From positions 1,789,876 through 1,853,875 of the forward strand of contig CADCXA010000021.1 in NCBI GenBank assembly GCA_902806565.1: a stretch of 64,000 bases of DNA. The letters run 5' to 3'. Origin of the DNA: Hypoxylon rubiginosum (Eukaryota > Ascomycota > Sordariomycetes > Xylariales > Hypoxylaceae). The notes under the pieces were generated by a model that was not told the origin of the DNA, did no database searches, and worked only from the letters and a program-made list of their open reading frames with translations. A program made the translations under genes and the position numbers. Of the stretch, positions 1 through 9,480 are shown in pieces (the stretch's first letter is position 1; each line of letters opens with the position of its first letter).

Positions 1-1232
1 TGGTTGAACAGGAGGACTAGCTTCGGGTTGCTGGGCAGGCCCTCGTACTTCTGCGCGAACCACCCGGCCGTCTCCGCCAGGCTCTCCGCCGTGTGCGCGC
101 CGTCGACGAACCACGTCACGTCGCCGTCCCGGAGCGTCTCGCAGCGGCCCCGGAGGCGCGCGGAGCGCAGGCCGGAGGCGAAGCGCGTGCCTAGGACCTG
201 TAGTAGCGGCGGCTCCTCGTTCGCTCTTAAGTGTGGGCTGGCGGGGTTTGCTGCTGCTGCTTCTTCTGCTAGTACTCTTAGGTGCTCGCTCGCGGCTAAG
301 AGAGCTAGTGCCTGGTTGCTCTTCTGGAAGTCGCCGTCGAGGCTTCCTGCCGTCACGCGCTCGCGGTCCCATCCCTCCAGCTCCGCGCTGTCGACCTCGA
401 CCAGCAAGGCGTTCTTCTCGGCAGCGCGTTGCCGTAGGACGCGCATGGTCTCGTCGCCGTCCTCGCCTTCCGCGCGCAGCGTGAAGCACTTGCGCCCCGC
501 CTTGCACACGCCGGCCTTGTGCCACGCGATCTCGGGCAGCGTAGCGCCCAGCATGCCGACGTGGTCGATGCCCAGCCGGGTGACCACCGCCGCCGTGACG
601 GCGTCCGCCGGCAGCACGTTGGTCGAGTCGTACTCGCCGCCGATCCCGCACTCGACGACGGCGCTGCGCACGCCCTCGCGCAGGAACGCGTGCAGCGCCA
701 GGATCGTCAGGAACCGGAAGTAGAACGGCTTACTAGCGGGCCCCCGTAATTCCTCCTCCGGGATCCGCTGCCCCGATGCTGCGGCCTCGGCGCGCGCGGA
801 CGCGGTGAGGGCGTCCCAGACTTCGAAGAAGTACCGCGCGAAGAGGGGGCGGCTGATGGGCCGGCCGTCGAGCTGGATGCGCTCGCGCACGGTGACTAGG
901 TGCGGGGAGGTGTAGGTGCCGACGCGGCCGGCGGCGGAAGCGGCCGGCGGGGAGAGCAGGATCGAGGTCACGTACGCGCACACGGATCCTTTGCCCTTGG
1001 TGCCGGCGACGTGGACGCAGCGGAGGCCCGCGGCGGCGAGGGAAGCCGGGGTCAGGCCCGCGCGCGAGAGCCACTGGAGCATCTCCGAGATGGCTTGGGC
1101 GTTGAGGTCTTGGGCTGTGGGCTTGGATGAGGAGGAAGAAGGGGGTGGTGCTGTGAACAGCGATGTCACGTGCCGGTTCGACTGGATCGAGTCCAGGTGC
1201 CGTAGCGCCGACTCGTAGGTGCGGTCTGCCAT
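1..1232 (-). CDS. Folylpolyglutamate synthase-type protein (3' end beyond window)
   Basis: This is an uninterrupted reading frame of about 410 codons from the ATG at 1232-1230 to the window edge, so the C-terminus is missing. The Mur-ligase/FPGS ATP-binding loop GTKGKGS lies at residues 77-83, followed by TSPHLVTVRERI, FARYFFEVWD, a GIGGEYDSTN block, GIDH and AWHKAG, all conserved in fungal folylpolyglutamate synthases. The family adds glutamates to folates in cytosol and mitochondria, which retains them in the cell and supports methionine synthesis. No intron is needed: the frame at the window edge (KLVLLFNQ, the conserved LLFNQ stretch) is continuous with the start. A serine-rich insert follows residue 30. 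It differs from the complete paralogue at 25225-26806, which has an intron and no Ser-rich insert. The role is FPGS-like; whether it prefers dihydrofolate synthesis cannot be told. Confidence 0.9.
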   Translation of the reverse strand, partial: MADRTYESALRHLDSIQSNRHVTSLFTAPPPSSSSSKPTAQDLNAQAISEMLQWLSRAGLTPASLAAAGLRCVHVAGTKGKGSVCAYVTSILLSPPAASAAGRVGTYTSPHLVTVRERIQLDGRPISRPLFARYFFEVWDALTASARAEAAASGQRIPEEELRGPASKPFYFRFLTILALHAFLREGVRSAVVECGIGGEYDSTNVLPADAVTAAVVTRLGIDHVGMLGATLPEIAWHKAGVCKAGRKCFTLRAEGEDGDETMRVLRQRAAEKNALLVEVDSAELEGWDRERVTAGSLDGDFQKSNQALALLAASEHLRVLAEEAAAANPASPHLRANEEPPLLQVLGTRFASGLRSARLRGRCETLRDGDVTWFVDGAHTAESLAETAGWFAQKYEGLPSNPKLVLLFN

Positions 1233-1710
1233 TTTGACGGAGGACTGGCTCCGTTTGAAGAGGAGTGATTCAAGTGAATGGTGGATGGCAGAGCGGTTTA
1301 AGAAGGGTGTAAGTCTGGGTAAGTGGACAACACGTGAACTTCGGATAGATGTCAGGCAAGAAGCCATGGACTCCCCAACCCCTAACCGCGGTGATTATAG
1401 CTGAACCAGCACAATTTGTTATCTGACTCTTACTATTTCACTATTAGATATATCCATGGTTTTCGATTCTACATCTATGAGTTTACTACGCTCTGAGAGA
1501 TTTTCGGGGTGGGCTAACATACAGGTTAAGAATGAACGTTTTCATGTAAGATACTCCGTAGGTTGTTAGCGACAGGGATCTATATCCACAGCTGGCTGCC
1601 GGCTGTTCATTGTGACTAAACGGCGTCTCTTATCAGCTTATCGAGCATGACTCCAACCCCCAATTTATGGAGCTAGGTATATACCAAAATAGCAAGCCGA
1701 TCTTCAACAA
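1233..1710. other. Intergenic region between FPGS-type gene and tRNA pair
   Basis: It contains the FPGS promoter, including the CACGTG at 1331. I see no convincing gene; the short frames here have no recognisable motif. Confidence 0.5.
1331..1336. promoter_or_regulatory. E-box CACGTG upstream of the FPGS-type gene
   Basis: The palindrome CACGTG lies about 100 bp upstream of the divergent FPGS-type start codon. In fungi this is the core site of bHLH factors such as Cbf1-type regulators of methionine genes. The motif is seen; its use here is inferred, and such hexamers also occur by chance. Confidence 0.25.
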
Positions 1711-1781
1711 GCATCAGTGGTTTAGTGGTAAAATCCATCGTTGCCATCGATGGGCCCCGCGTTCGATTCGCGGCTGATGCA
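1711..1781 (+). tRNA. tRNA-Gly (GCC)
   Basis: This 71-nt sequence folds as a complete cloverleaf. The acceptor stem GCATCAG pairs with CTGATGC. The anticodon arm CATCG/CGATG encloses the loop TTGCCAT with anticodon GCC. The T arm CCGCG/CGCGG encloses TTCGATT (box B), and the A-box lies in TGGTTTAGTGG. No intron is present. It is the first of two glycine tRNAs only 8 bp apart. Confidence 0.95.
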
Positions 1782-1789
1782 AGTCACCA

Positions 1790-1860
1790 GCATGAATGGT
1801 GTAGCGGTAACATTCAACCCTTCCAAGGTTGAGCTCGGGGTTCGACTCCCCGTTCATGCA
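1790..1860 (+). tRNA. tRNA-Gly (TCC)
   Basis: This 71-nt cloverleaf has acceptor stem GCATGAA/TTCATGC, anticodon arm CAACC/GGTTG with loop CTTCCAA (anticodon TCC), and T stem CGGGG/CCCCG around TTCGACT. A T-rich stretch right after the gene fits RNA polymerase III termination. Its proximity to the GCC isoacceptor suggests the two may be read from adjacent promoters or as one dimeric transcript. Confidence 0.95.
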
Positions 1861-2271
1861 TTTACTTTTATTTTCTCTAATCCCGATTTTCCCTTTTGCA
1901 CAATGGCATATTCAACCAACTATACTAGTCCTCCGGTCATAATTATATGATATTAGCAATCGAGATAAGAATCTATAAAGACGCTGAACCTACAGTATCC
2001 ACCAATGAGCTACTCTGAGATACTTACCAGTCCGACAAGCCGTCACCCAGTTTACCTTGGCATCTTCTTCTATTAAAATGTCGCGATTAACATCTTTTAA
2101 GGCTAGAAGGAGAGATAATAGCCACGCGCTAGATTTCGAGCACCATCCGTGTTGCGGTTGGAAGTACCATATTGTAATTTTCATTCGTGAACACCATTCT
2201 ATATGAGTGACGCGATCGTCAGTCTCGTCATCTAGACCCCCAATCCACAATCGATATTATTTACTAACAAG
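1861..2271. other. Intergenic, tRNA terminator to DUF3431 gene
   Basis: It starts with the T-rich tRNA terminator. The rest is A/T-leaning. A minus-strand frame at 1990-2250 has no recognisable motif and I do not call it as a gene. Confidence 0.5.
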
Positions 2272-3043
2272 TCAAATGGTGCCCGAAAAGATCTCTCCCC
2301 AAAATTTCTCCTGGAAATGCCCAATCTCCGGATTGACATGATTCAGTCGCGTGAATCTCATCAACAGGTTCTCATAGAATTCTCTGGGTCTCATACGGAT
2401 TGTCTTCGCTTTGACCGCGAAGATGGCACCCTCAGCAAACATGCTGGCTGGGGGATGTTCGAAACCAAAAGTTTCCAGCCAGTATTGAGCTGGCGTGCAA
2501 TCCGCACGGAGAAAATCACCGCTCTGTTGACTAAGCCACAATATGTTGTCAACGTCTTTCTCCCAATCAAAACCATTCCACTGGTCGAAGGGTCTCAGGG
2601 TTCCGGAGTCTGTAGATCCAAAAGTCTTCATCTCGCCAACAACAGTGGTGAGTGCGATTTCTCTCATTTGTTTACTCGTCAATTCTGTATGTGCCCTGAA
2701 ACAAGACAAGCCATGTCGAGAACCTTGAGTGAATAGTGTGGTATCGGCAAGTGTATCATAACGCGACACAATATGGTGTAGGTATGTATGACTTTCACGG
2801 CCTATGTTGGGTAGATCGATTACTCGTGCAATACTGCAGTTTGAGGGTATTTTGTCGCCTAATATTCCAACATCAGCCATAGGGAAACACGTACGACACA
2901 TGGGAATGGAGACCTTTGTTGTAGACAGTCGCATCTGAGAAGACCGCTTCTAGCCAGGACAAGTCCTCGTTATAACGAGCAACGACAACCTCGAACTCGA
3001 GGTCAGCAGTGGTTCGACCCGAGAATTCTTCGATACTGCCCAT
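2272..3043 (-). CDS. DUF3431 family protein (two exons)
   Basis: Exon 1 is 3043-2914 and exon 2 is 2858-2272, with a 55-nt intron (2859-2913) carrying a GCTGATG branch site and a TTAG acceptor. The product is 238 residues. Splicing joins VVVARYNEDLSWL and VYNK to GDKIPSNCS, then LPNIGRESHTYLHHI and DTTLFTQG. These are the hallmark blocks of DUF3431, a fungal family of unknown function that looks glycosyltransferase-like at its N-terminus. Without the intron, the RYNEDL block and the LPN.GRE block sit in different frames, which is the main reason for this model. The donor is GTCTCC rather than GTRNGT, which is unusual. There is no signal peptide. The start MGSIEEF is the first ATG in the frame of the conserved block. 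Flanking DNA is repeat-rich on the 5' side. Confidence 0.8.
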
Positions 3044-3346
3044 TGCGGTATAAATTATGGATGTTCAGATGAGTACAGTGTCAAAGAAACTCACTGCTAC
3101 AGAAGAAATGGTTTGCTATAAATAATATTACACACACCTAACTTATGAGGCTCTGTTAAGAAGGACGCTGAAATTCCTGGGGGTAATGCGATTGATTGTA
3201 TTATGATATTATCGAAAACGCCATCGCCTAAGTTACACAGCGTACAAGTCTCATGATAGTCTGCCTTTTTAAAAGTATAAGTATATTACCTATTAGAAGT
3301 AGCCACGAGTCTCTTGTTTCACAGTCATAACGTACTTTACAGTTAC

Positions 3347-3404
3347 AGCCTGCTTCACAAGTGCAATTCTATCATAGCCTGCTTGACAAGCGCAATTCTA
3401 TCAT
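3347..3404. repeat. Tandem pair of 29-bp repeats (third copy at 3982-4010)
   Basis: Two adjacent 29-bp copies (3347-3375 and 3376-3404) begin AGCCTGCTT and end CAATTCTATCAT, with two mismatches between them. A diverged third copy of the same unit lies at 3982-4010, beyond the MITE-like element. Sequences upstream of copies 1 and 3 are also related, so a larger repeat seems to have been split or duplicated. Confidence 0.7.
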
Positions 3405-3413
3405 AGCACTGGA

Positions 3414-3725
3414 ATGTATCTTATACATAAGGGGTGTTAGGTTCGATTCCTATCAACGCTATCTAGCTACACCCCTTTTTCTGGTAGCGCTGATGGCTCA
3501 GTTGGATACGTGGCCCTACATAACTTAGCCTCGAATCCAAGTGTTCAATCCCCACCTGTGGCGTAAGTCTCCCGCTGCTTAGGTTTTCAGTCATAGTGGT
3601 TAGAAGCAGGTGCAGGGGCACACCTTCTATTCTATTAGATTACTAGTTACTAGATAGAATATATCTTATACATAAGGGGTGTTAAGTTCAATTCCTATCA
3701 GCGCTGTCTGGCTGTATCCCTTTTT
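3414..3725 (+). repeat. tRNA-related SINE-like remnants
   Basis: Two copies of a roughly 67-bp unit (3414-3480 and 3657-3725) share CTTATACATAAGGGGTGTTA, a box-B-like GGTTCGATTCC or AGTTCAATTCC, and end in CCCTTTTT. Between them at 3487-3505 lies GCGCTGATGGCTCAGTTGG, a good box A, whose first bases can pair with the ATCAGCGC at the end of the second copy. Box A, box B and a T-rich 3' end are what a tRNA-derived SINE carries. The pieces are degenerate and I cannot define full element boundaries. Confidence 0.45.
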
Positions 3726-3755
3726 CTATGGCCTACCTAGGTACTTGACAATACT

Positions 3756-3925
3756 TGCGCTGTCTTTTGGCTCCCCGCGCCTTCTGGGCGCTGCGCATTA
3801 ATTAGCGAAATGGGCAGGAAAAATAGGCGTCCACGAAGTTGCCATTTCTGGCTGTTGAATTTCCTGGATTTCGATGTAATTGGCTGGGAGCGCCCGGAGG
3901 GCGCGAGGAGCCAAAAGGCAGCGCA
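3756..3925. mobile_element. MITE-like element with 37-bp terminal inverted repeats
   Basis: The left arm (3756-3792, starting TGCGCTG) is the imperfect inverted copy of the right arm (3889-3925, ending CAGCGCA). The arms share a long G/C-rich stretch containing GGCTCC, GCGCC and GGGCGCT on one side and its reverse complement on the other. The internal part is about 96 bp and noncoding. Size, inverted ends and lack of coding capacity fit a non-autonomous DNA transposon. I could not identify a target-site duplication, so the exact ends and superfamily are open. Confidence 0.65.
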
Positions 3926-4100
3926 TGTAATAGTTACGTTGCAGCATGTTTCACAACATCAATTTTATTATAACCTATTTCAGCCTGCTTGATCGCTGCA
4001 ATTATATCATAGCTTTTTAAACCCCCAGCCGGCGATATTCTTATCTCAGGTCGCAGTCCACCAGAAACTTCGAGCTGAGGCCATAACGCGCATATCAGCC

Positions 4101-6026
4101 ATGTCTGGATCAGAAGCACTCCTAGAGTCCTTGTGGGCTGGGATAGATCCGGAAAATCTACTTTGCTTACATTGTGGCCACCAGATATCCTCCGACGCCG
4201 GTCTCGCTCGGACGTTCTCTCTGGCCAGCCTGATGCCGAGTGACAGACTGTACACACAATGTCTTGACGTCCCAAGCCTTTCTGAGACAATCCTTATATA
4301 TCATCGCCACTTGAAATGCCTATTCGAATCAATACAATATGCAGCTATTTCACACGTATGGCATCCAGGAGTCGCAGATCTGCAGTACCGGAAGCACAAG
4401 GCCACAGCGTCGGTAGAATCTGTTGTACAAATTGTGCAGGAGATACCTGTTAAAGTCTGCCTTGGTTTAGCTCAAGGGCTGGGGCGGCCTTACGAAATTT
4501 GGCATGACTATATCAGCGTACCGCAATGGCAACATCAAACGAAGAATCAAATCATCCGAAATATCCCCCAAATCTATGGCCGAGCAACCCTGACAGTTGC
4601 CTATCTTTCCGACGGCGATCCTGCCGATATCAAATCCATGCGGCATGGCAGCTCACTCAACGAAATATGTAGAGCTGTAAGCAACCTGTGCAATGCGAAA
4701 TGGTTTAGCCGAGTGTGGACCGCAATGGAGTACACACAAAGTCGCAATTTACGAACTATGTTAAAAGACTTTACCTTAGTTGAACAAGGCGTCGCCAACG
4801 AGCCACTATTCTACGAGCTTCTTGAAAGATGGCGGGCTCAAAACATGGCCATAGGTGATAGCATGACCACGGAAGAAATCGTGGGAATGGGCCATAATTT
4901 GGTCCCGTGGCAGTTGGGACCTCTCGAAACGGTTCGCCGACAAAACTGTGAGGGCATTCCAATAGCATTTGGTACAGCATACGAGCTACTCGCCCGTAGA
5001 TGTGTCACTATCCCTCGTGATTTCTTTCATGGGCTACTAGGTGCATTGAATATGGATTTGGCAGAGTCGGATCTTAGTCCAGACACAACTACAGCACTGT
5101 CACAGGTAGCCCGACGGCATATCCTTCGCGGAGACTTCAGCTCCCTGTTTATGGTCCCTGCATCGTCCTTATCAGATCCTGACGAAGTCGACACAAGAAG
5201 TTACGGATATCAGGACCTAGTCCCTTTCGCCCTAGGCGATGAAGAGGCGCCCCCTACATTCATGACCCCCGTGTCTCGGTCAGAAAATCCCACTTTGATA
5301 CTTGAAAATCTTGGCAGCGTTGGTCTCATTAAGCGACTCTACGGGAACCAAGGTGACATAAGCACCCTTCCTGCTCTATTCCAGCTTATCCTGAACAACT
5401 CTGGAAGCGACCTAAGCGCGTTTGTTAAAACAATTGCACGATTGTACGGCATTCATTTTGAACAGTTAGCCCAACGTCTCGAAAAGCTTGGGCTAAGTGT
5501 TCAACTCCAGGATCAGCTCAGCGAGATTCACTCTTCAAAAACGCAGCTCATAGACAAGGTTGTTGGATGGATAGCTGATGTTTTGGGTATATTCAATGAG
5601 GACCCCGAAAATCGTATGACGCATCTCTCTCCAATGGCATTTCTCAACGGCCATGGGGGATCAGTGCATTTGAGCGATGCAAGCGCTATAGCAGGCGTGG
5701 ATTGCCCCATGTGCGGTCAACGGTTTCTGATCCGAATCGCGCTACTGAAGAAAGAGTCAGAACTTTTGAATGCTACAGTATATCGCGTTCCTGGTTTGAA
5801 GTACACGTTTAGCCTCCGAGGGGGCGCTGGGTTCATAATCAAGAACAAATGCATCATTGGGCGCTTTGTCTGGGGCGTTCCTACATGTGATTGCAATGTT
5901 ATGGAAGAGGTCGAAATCATCTCGAGTGGCTTGCCATTACCAAAACCAAACACATCTCAATATGGTTCTTCGGAAAACAAAGGGTGGTACCCTGTTCGAG
6001 TTCATGGGAGAATTAAACTTTCCTAG
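4101..6026 (+). CDS. HET-domain (heterokaryon incompatibility) protein
   Basis: This single-exon gene encodes 641 residues. The N-terminal HET domain shows its three blocks: YAAISHVWHPG (about residues 80-90), IWHDYISVPQW (133-143) followed by IPQIYGRATLTVAYL, and WFSRVWTAMEY (201-211). HET domains are fungal TIR-like modules that mediate vegetative incompatibility and cell death after non-self recognition. A CLHCGH motif precedes the domain and a DCPMCGQRF motif occurs near the C-terminus (about residue 533), so paired cysteines could bind metal. There is no NACHT or WD40 partner domain, so it would be a stand-alone HET protein. It lies in a repeat-rich patch, as such genes often do. The start ATG follows directly after the repeat region; there is no in-frame ATG upstream within the frame. 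Confidence 0.85.
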   Translation: MSGSEALLESLWAGIDPENLLCLHCGHQISSDAGLARTFSLASLMPSDRLYTQCLDVPSLSETILIYHRHLKCLFESIQYAAISHVWHPGVADLQYRKHKATASVESVVQIVQEIPVKVCLGLAQGLGRPYEIWHDYISVPQWQHQTKNQIIRNIPQIYGRATLTVAYLSDGDPADIKSMRHGSSLNEICRAVSNLCNAKWFSRVWTAMEYTQSRNLRTMLKDFTLVEQGVANEPLFYELLERWRAQNMAIGDSMTTEEIVGMGHNLVPWQLGPLETVRRQNCEGIPIAFGTAYELLARRCVTIPRDFFHGLLGALNMDLAESDLSPDTTTALSQVARRHILRGDFSSLFMVPASSLSDPDEVDTRSYGYQDLVPFALGDEEAPPTFMTPVSRSENPTLILENLGSVGLIKRLYGNQGDISTLPALFQLILNNSGSDLSAFVKTIARLYGIHFEQLAQRLEKLGLSVQLQDQLSEIHSSKTQLIDKVVGWIADVLGIFNEDPENRMTHLSPMAFLNGHGGSVHLSDASAIAGVDCPMCGQRFLIRIALLKKESELLNATVYRVPGLKYTFSLRGGAGFIIKNKCIIGRFVWGVPTCDCNVMEEVEIISSGLPLPKPNTSQYGSSENKGWYPVRVHGRIKLS

Positions 6027-6247
6027 TCGTTTTGTTCAAGTTTTTCACATCTATTTCAACATAGATTTAGCTCGTATGTTGGTTCAAATGCTCTGAGTTT
6101 ACACATGATTATTATGTCGAATTCCTTTCTGTGGGAGCTTGTATTATATAATTTTAAAATTTATAAAATTCATAAAAACGATCACGGCTGAGTTCGCATT
6201 CTACGCAGTTACGAGAAACAGGAATTATTTTTTTTGAAGCAGGTTAG

Positions 6248-6577
6248 CTAACTGTTGACCTCGTCATCCTTCACCATCAGAGTTTCTGCGCTTCTCCAGA
6301 GCTGTTCGTTTAAGTACCTAGGTGCAGGGTCCGCCGATGTTGCGACCGATATCACGATGCATTGCGCGAGACAAATTATGAGACTGCTGATGATCAAGTT
6401 GTCATCCGAAGCAAGTGTATGTATAATAGCATATTTGACGCCCAGACGCGCAAAAACACTAAAGCCCGCCGCTATGAAGAGGAGGCAGATGATGAACTGA
6501 GTCAGATGACTGTTCATTCTGAGCTCGCCCTCGGTGTTGTTCATTGTCGGCTCCAGCGATATGCATGGCCAAATCAA
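6248..6577 (-). pseudogene. Truncated integral membrane protein (SAT4/Pth11-type N-terminus)
   Basis: A 109-codon frame encodes two hydrophobic segments with the pattern of the first two helices of fungal SAT4/Pth11-like (rhodopsin-fold) membrane proteins: a helix ending in FARLGVKYAI, a short loop with DD (SDDNLII), then a second helix. These proteins normally have seven helices and more than 300 residues. Downstream on the same strand I find only A/T-rich DNA and no continuation, so this looks like the 5' remnant of a broken gene. A small two-helix protein is the alternative. Later in-frame methionines (MNNTEG, MNSHL) could also serve as starts. Confidence 0.35.
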
Positions 6578-7565
6578 CTAGTACAAATCTTCACACGTAT
6601 TTATAGCATCCAATGTAACCCATCACATTGGGTGATATAGTAATGAAACGCTATAGGAACTAAACCAACTCTATTTGCAATGCGACGGCGTATCATGATT
6701 GATGGCGTCCTTCAAGAATAAAGGATTACGTAGATGAGTTTCTGGCCTCAAAGAGGACTTCTGTTGACAGTTAATTCGCGTAGCTGTAAGCGGACACATG
6801 TTTTACCGAAGACTTAAAACGCAGCGTGTGCGACCTCGGACACGCGTTTCGTTAAAATAAAGAAACTTATTAATTACAACACGAATTAAATGCCTCAGAC
6901 ACAAAAGCCCATAGGATTGTAGGGGAATCCTCTGTGGTCGTAAAGAGAAAGTGCTAAACTGCAGTCACCTCGGTGATAATCATTGATGTAAGGTTAATTC
7001 CAGTGGCTTGCATCTGGAGTTACACCAAAAACATAGCCTCATGTAGGCTGGGCAAGTTATCAGACTATTGTAACGTATCCGCGGACTTGGGTATCCAAGT
7101 TAGGTTACCATTCGGATCCTGTCCGTGGGGGTCCAATCTCTAAAGAATGCAAAAGCTTATACTGGTTCTATGCAGCTGTGAGGGTGGTTTTAATACGATT
7201 TTAATACGACCGCGACAAACCGACAAACCGACCGACCTGTGGTGTCATGGCCCAGCCAGGATACAAGGAAGGAAAAAAGAGTAAATAGAACACAATGAAA
7301 GGACAAAGAAAAAGGAATTGAATAAATTGCAGACGGAAAGCATGAAGTTCTCTAAGCTAAGAGGTCTAAGAGGTAGGAGAAGAGGAGAAAAGGGGAAGAG
7401 GAGTGGTGGTTAAGGCTTATGTAACAAGGTCACGTGTATCCCACGACACGACGATCCGTAGATAAATGCTTAGGCCGTCAGGGCTAAGATAAAAGAGCTT
7501 GAATTAAGTAAAATTAATTATTTGAAAGGTTTTTTTTATATAGATAATATTATACTGAATATAAT
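6578..7565. other. Intergenic, downstream of lipoxygenase
   Basis: It contains a short direct repeat (TTTTAATACGA twice near 7190-7210), CGACAAAC twice, and a strongly purine-rich tract at about 7255-7415. A CACGTG lies near 7431. No gene is supported. Confidence 0.5.
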
Positions 7566-9480
7566 TCACACGCTTAAGAAGAATGGAATCTGCGCGGGAT
7601 CCATCGCCTTCCATACGAAAGGCATACCCTGACACAGCCCGGCCCCGTCGAACGTCCTCGTGCTGATCGTGTCGCTGATCTCCCGCATCTCCGCCATGAA
7701 CCGCTCGTTCGCGGCCGCGAGCCGCGCGGGCTCCCGCCGCAGCAGCGCCTCGTGGTCGAACATGTGCAGCAGCGTCCCGCGCGCCCCCGCCAGCCGCGGC
7801 CGGTTGAAGCGGGCCAGGAGCGCGATCTGCCCGACGGCGGCCCGCGCGCCCGGCAGGTACGGCAGGAGGCTCGCGACGCCCCGCGCGCCCGGCGGCGGCG
7901 CGTACAGGGCCGCCGGGTGCAGCGGGAGCACGCCCGAAGTGGCGACGGGCGTGCCGGCGTTGAGCACGTGGTGCGACACGCCGCCGAGCCATGCCATGTG
8001 CGTGAGGACGTCGACGAGCGTCTCGGCGCGCGCGAGAGACGCCGCCGCGGGAAAGTCGAGGACCCGCGCGGGGCCGCGGGCCTCGACGGCCCAGGCCTGC
8101 AGCTCCCAGTCGTACGCCACCGCGAGGTCGCTCTCGTAGTAGGCGTCCACGAAGGCGCGCACGAAGCGCCGGATGACCGGCAGGATCCGCGCGCCGTCCT
8201 CGTAGAACGGGAAGTGCGGCAGGGCGGGGCCGTGCGCGCTGTCGATGAGGCCGCGCCGCCGCAGCTCCGCCTCGAAGTAGTTCGGGGCGAAGGCGCCGGC
8301 CCCCGCGGGGTAGAACTCGGTGGCGAACCGCCGGACGGCGTGGTTGTTGAGGGCGAAGGTGTCGTCGAAGAAGCCGCCCTCGTTGAAGAGCACGGCCTCT
8401 CCGACGGGCCGTATCGCGTACGCTTGGTGCATGAGCCGGTCCAGGAGCGCGAGCACCGGGTGCTTGCCGCTCATGCTGCGAAGCGCTGCGTGGTGTACGA
8501 TCTCCGCGACCGCGTGCGAGTTGGCCAGGTGAAAGATTTGTCCGTGGAAGAGGTCATTCTGGTTAAACATGGCTTTGGCTAGCAGCCAGTCGTTTTCCTC
8601 GTCCAGCGGCGTGTATATCAAATCGCTGCCGACGTTCGTCTTGATGGCTAGGGGTAGCAATTGGTTGGACCTGAGGTCCAAGTAGAAATACGCCTGGCAG
8701 CCGGCAACGTATCTACCTTTCGTTGTCGGATAGTCTTTTTGATAGCTATGGTCTACAAAAAACAGCAGTCCGTCTTTGTGAAGTGCAGTAAGGTACGACC
8801 CGGTGAGAGCTATGACTACTTCGTTGTCAAGCTCGAAGGGTAAACTGTCGACTAGTGGATGCAGCCGGCGAATGGAGTACGGGTTGGACGAAAGGCGTTC
8901 CATGGCAAAGAGCAAGTCCGATGTGAAGTTGGCGAGCTCTCCGGAAGCAATACCGGTAGGTACCGAACCTTGCCATTGTCCTTCATATAGCAGGTGATAG
9001 TCTTCCAACTTTTGTATACCTCCAGCCTGTAGAACATTAGAATGTGTCGAAGCAAGACGATATAGGTTGTGATGGAGACATTTGAATATGAATATATATA
9101 CATACCTGTTTTATAGCCGTAAGGACAGCCGCTTCTTCCTCGCCCACGGTCTCTACAAGCCACCTTGCATCTTTGTACCATTGATCCTGATGTTGCTGTA
9201 CCATAGCACCACCAAGGACTCCCGTGGGAAAGAAAGAGGTATTGCCGAGGAGTGAAGGGCCATATAAAAATCCGGCTCGTCTATCTTCCATTTCCATCCG
9301 TCGCGAAAACGGGTCTGGGTCTTCAATTGGTAGTAAGAGTGACTGCTGGGGCGGGCTGAGAGGAACTTGAGTGCTTCGCCATGACTGCCCCTGCGATCTA
9401 AAGGATAGAGACTGCGGGTAGATAGATGGCAAGCCGGCTACGGGCACAACTATCAAATACAGAATTGAGAGAAACATCAT
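7566..9480 (-). CDS. Secreted fungal lipoxygenase (Mn/Fe-LOX type)
   Basis: Exon 1 is 9480-9106 and exon 2 is 9026-7566, with a 79-nt intron (GTATGT...CTACAG). The 611-residue product begins with a hydrophobic signal peptide (MMFLSILYLIVVPVAG). The catalytic domain shows WLLAKAMFNQND, the metal-binding HLANSH (His291, His296), a second ligand block HHVLN (His477, Asn481) and a C-terminal IPFFLSV whose final Val611 would be the last metal ligand. Length, secretion and the terminal valine match the secreted manganese lipoxygenases of Sordariomycetes, which add oxygen to C18 fatty acids to give hydroperoxides. Whether the metal is Mn or Fe, and which position is oxygenated, cannot be read from this. 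It is head-to-head with the secreted peroxygenase across 1.1 kb. The 3' half (below about 8550) is much more G/C-rich than the 5' half. Confidence 0.92.

Noticed and set aside
4..723. Plus-strand frame of 239 codons at the window start
   Set aside because: It begins with TTG and is antisense to the FPGS-type gene, whose conserved motifs are on the minus strand.
1990..2250. Minus-strand frame of 86 codons downstream of the DUF3431 gene
   Set aside because: No recognisable motif, no continuation of the DUF3431 domain, and the neighbouring gene ends cleanly before it.
7752..8582. Long plus-strand frame of 276 codons antisense to the lipoxygenase
   Set aside because: It is a by-product of the G/C-rich coding strand opposite; it shows no motif and the minus-strand lipoxygenase has all catalytic residues.
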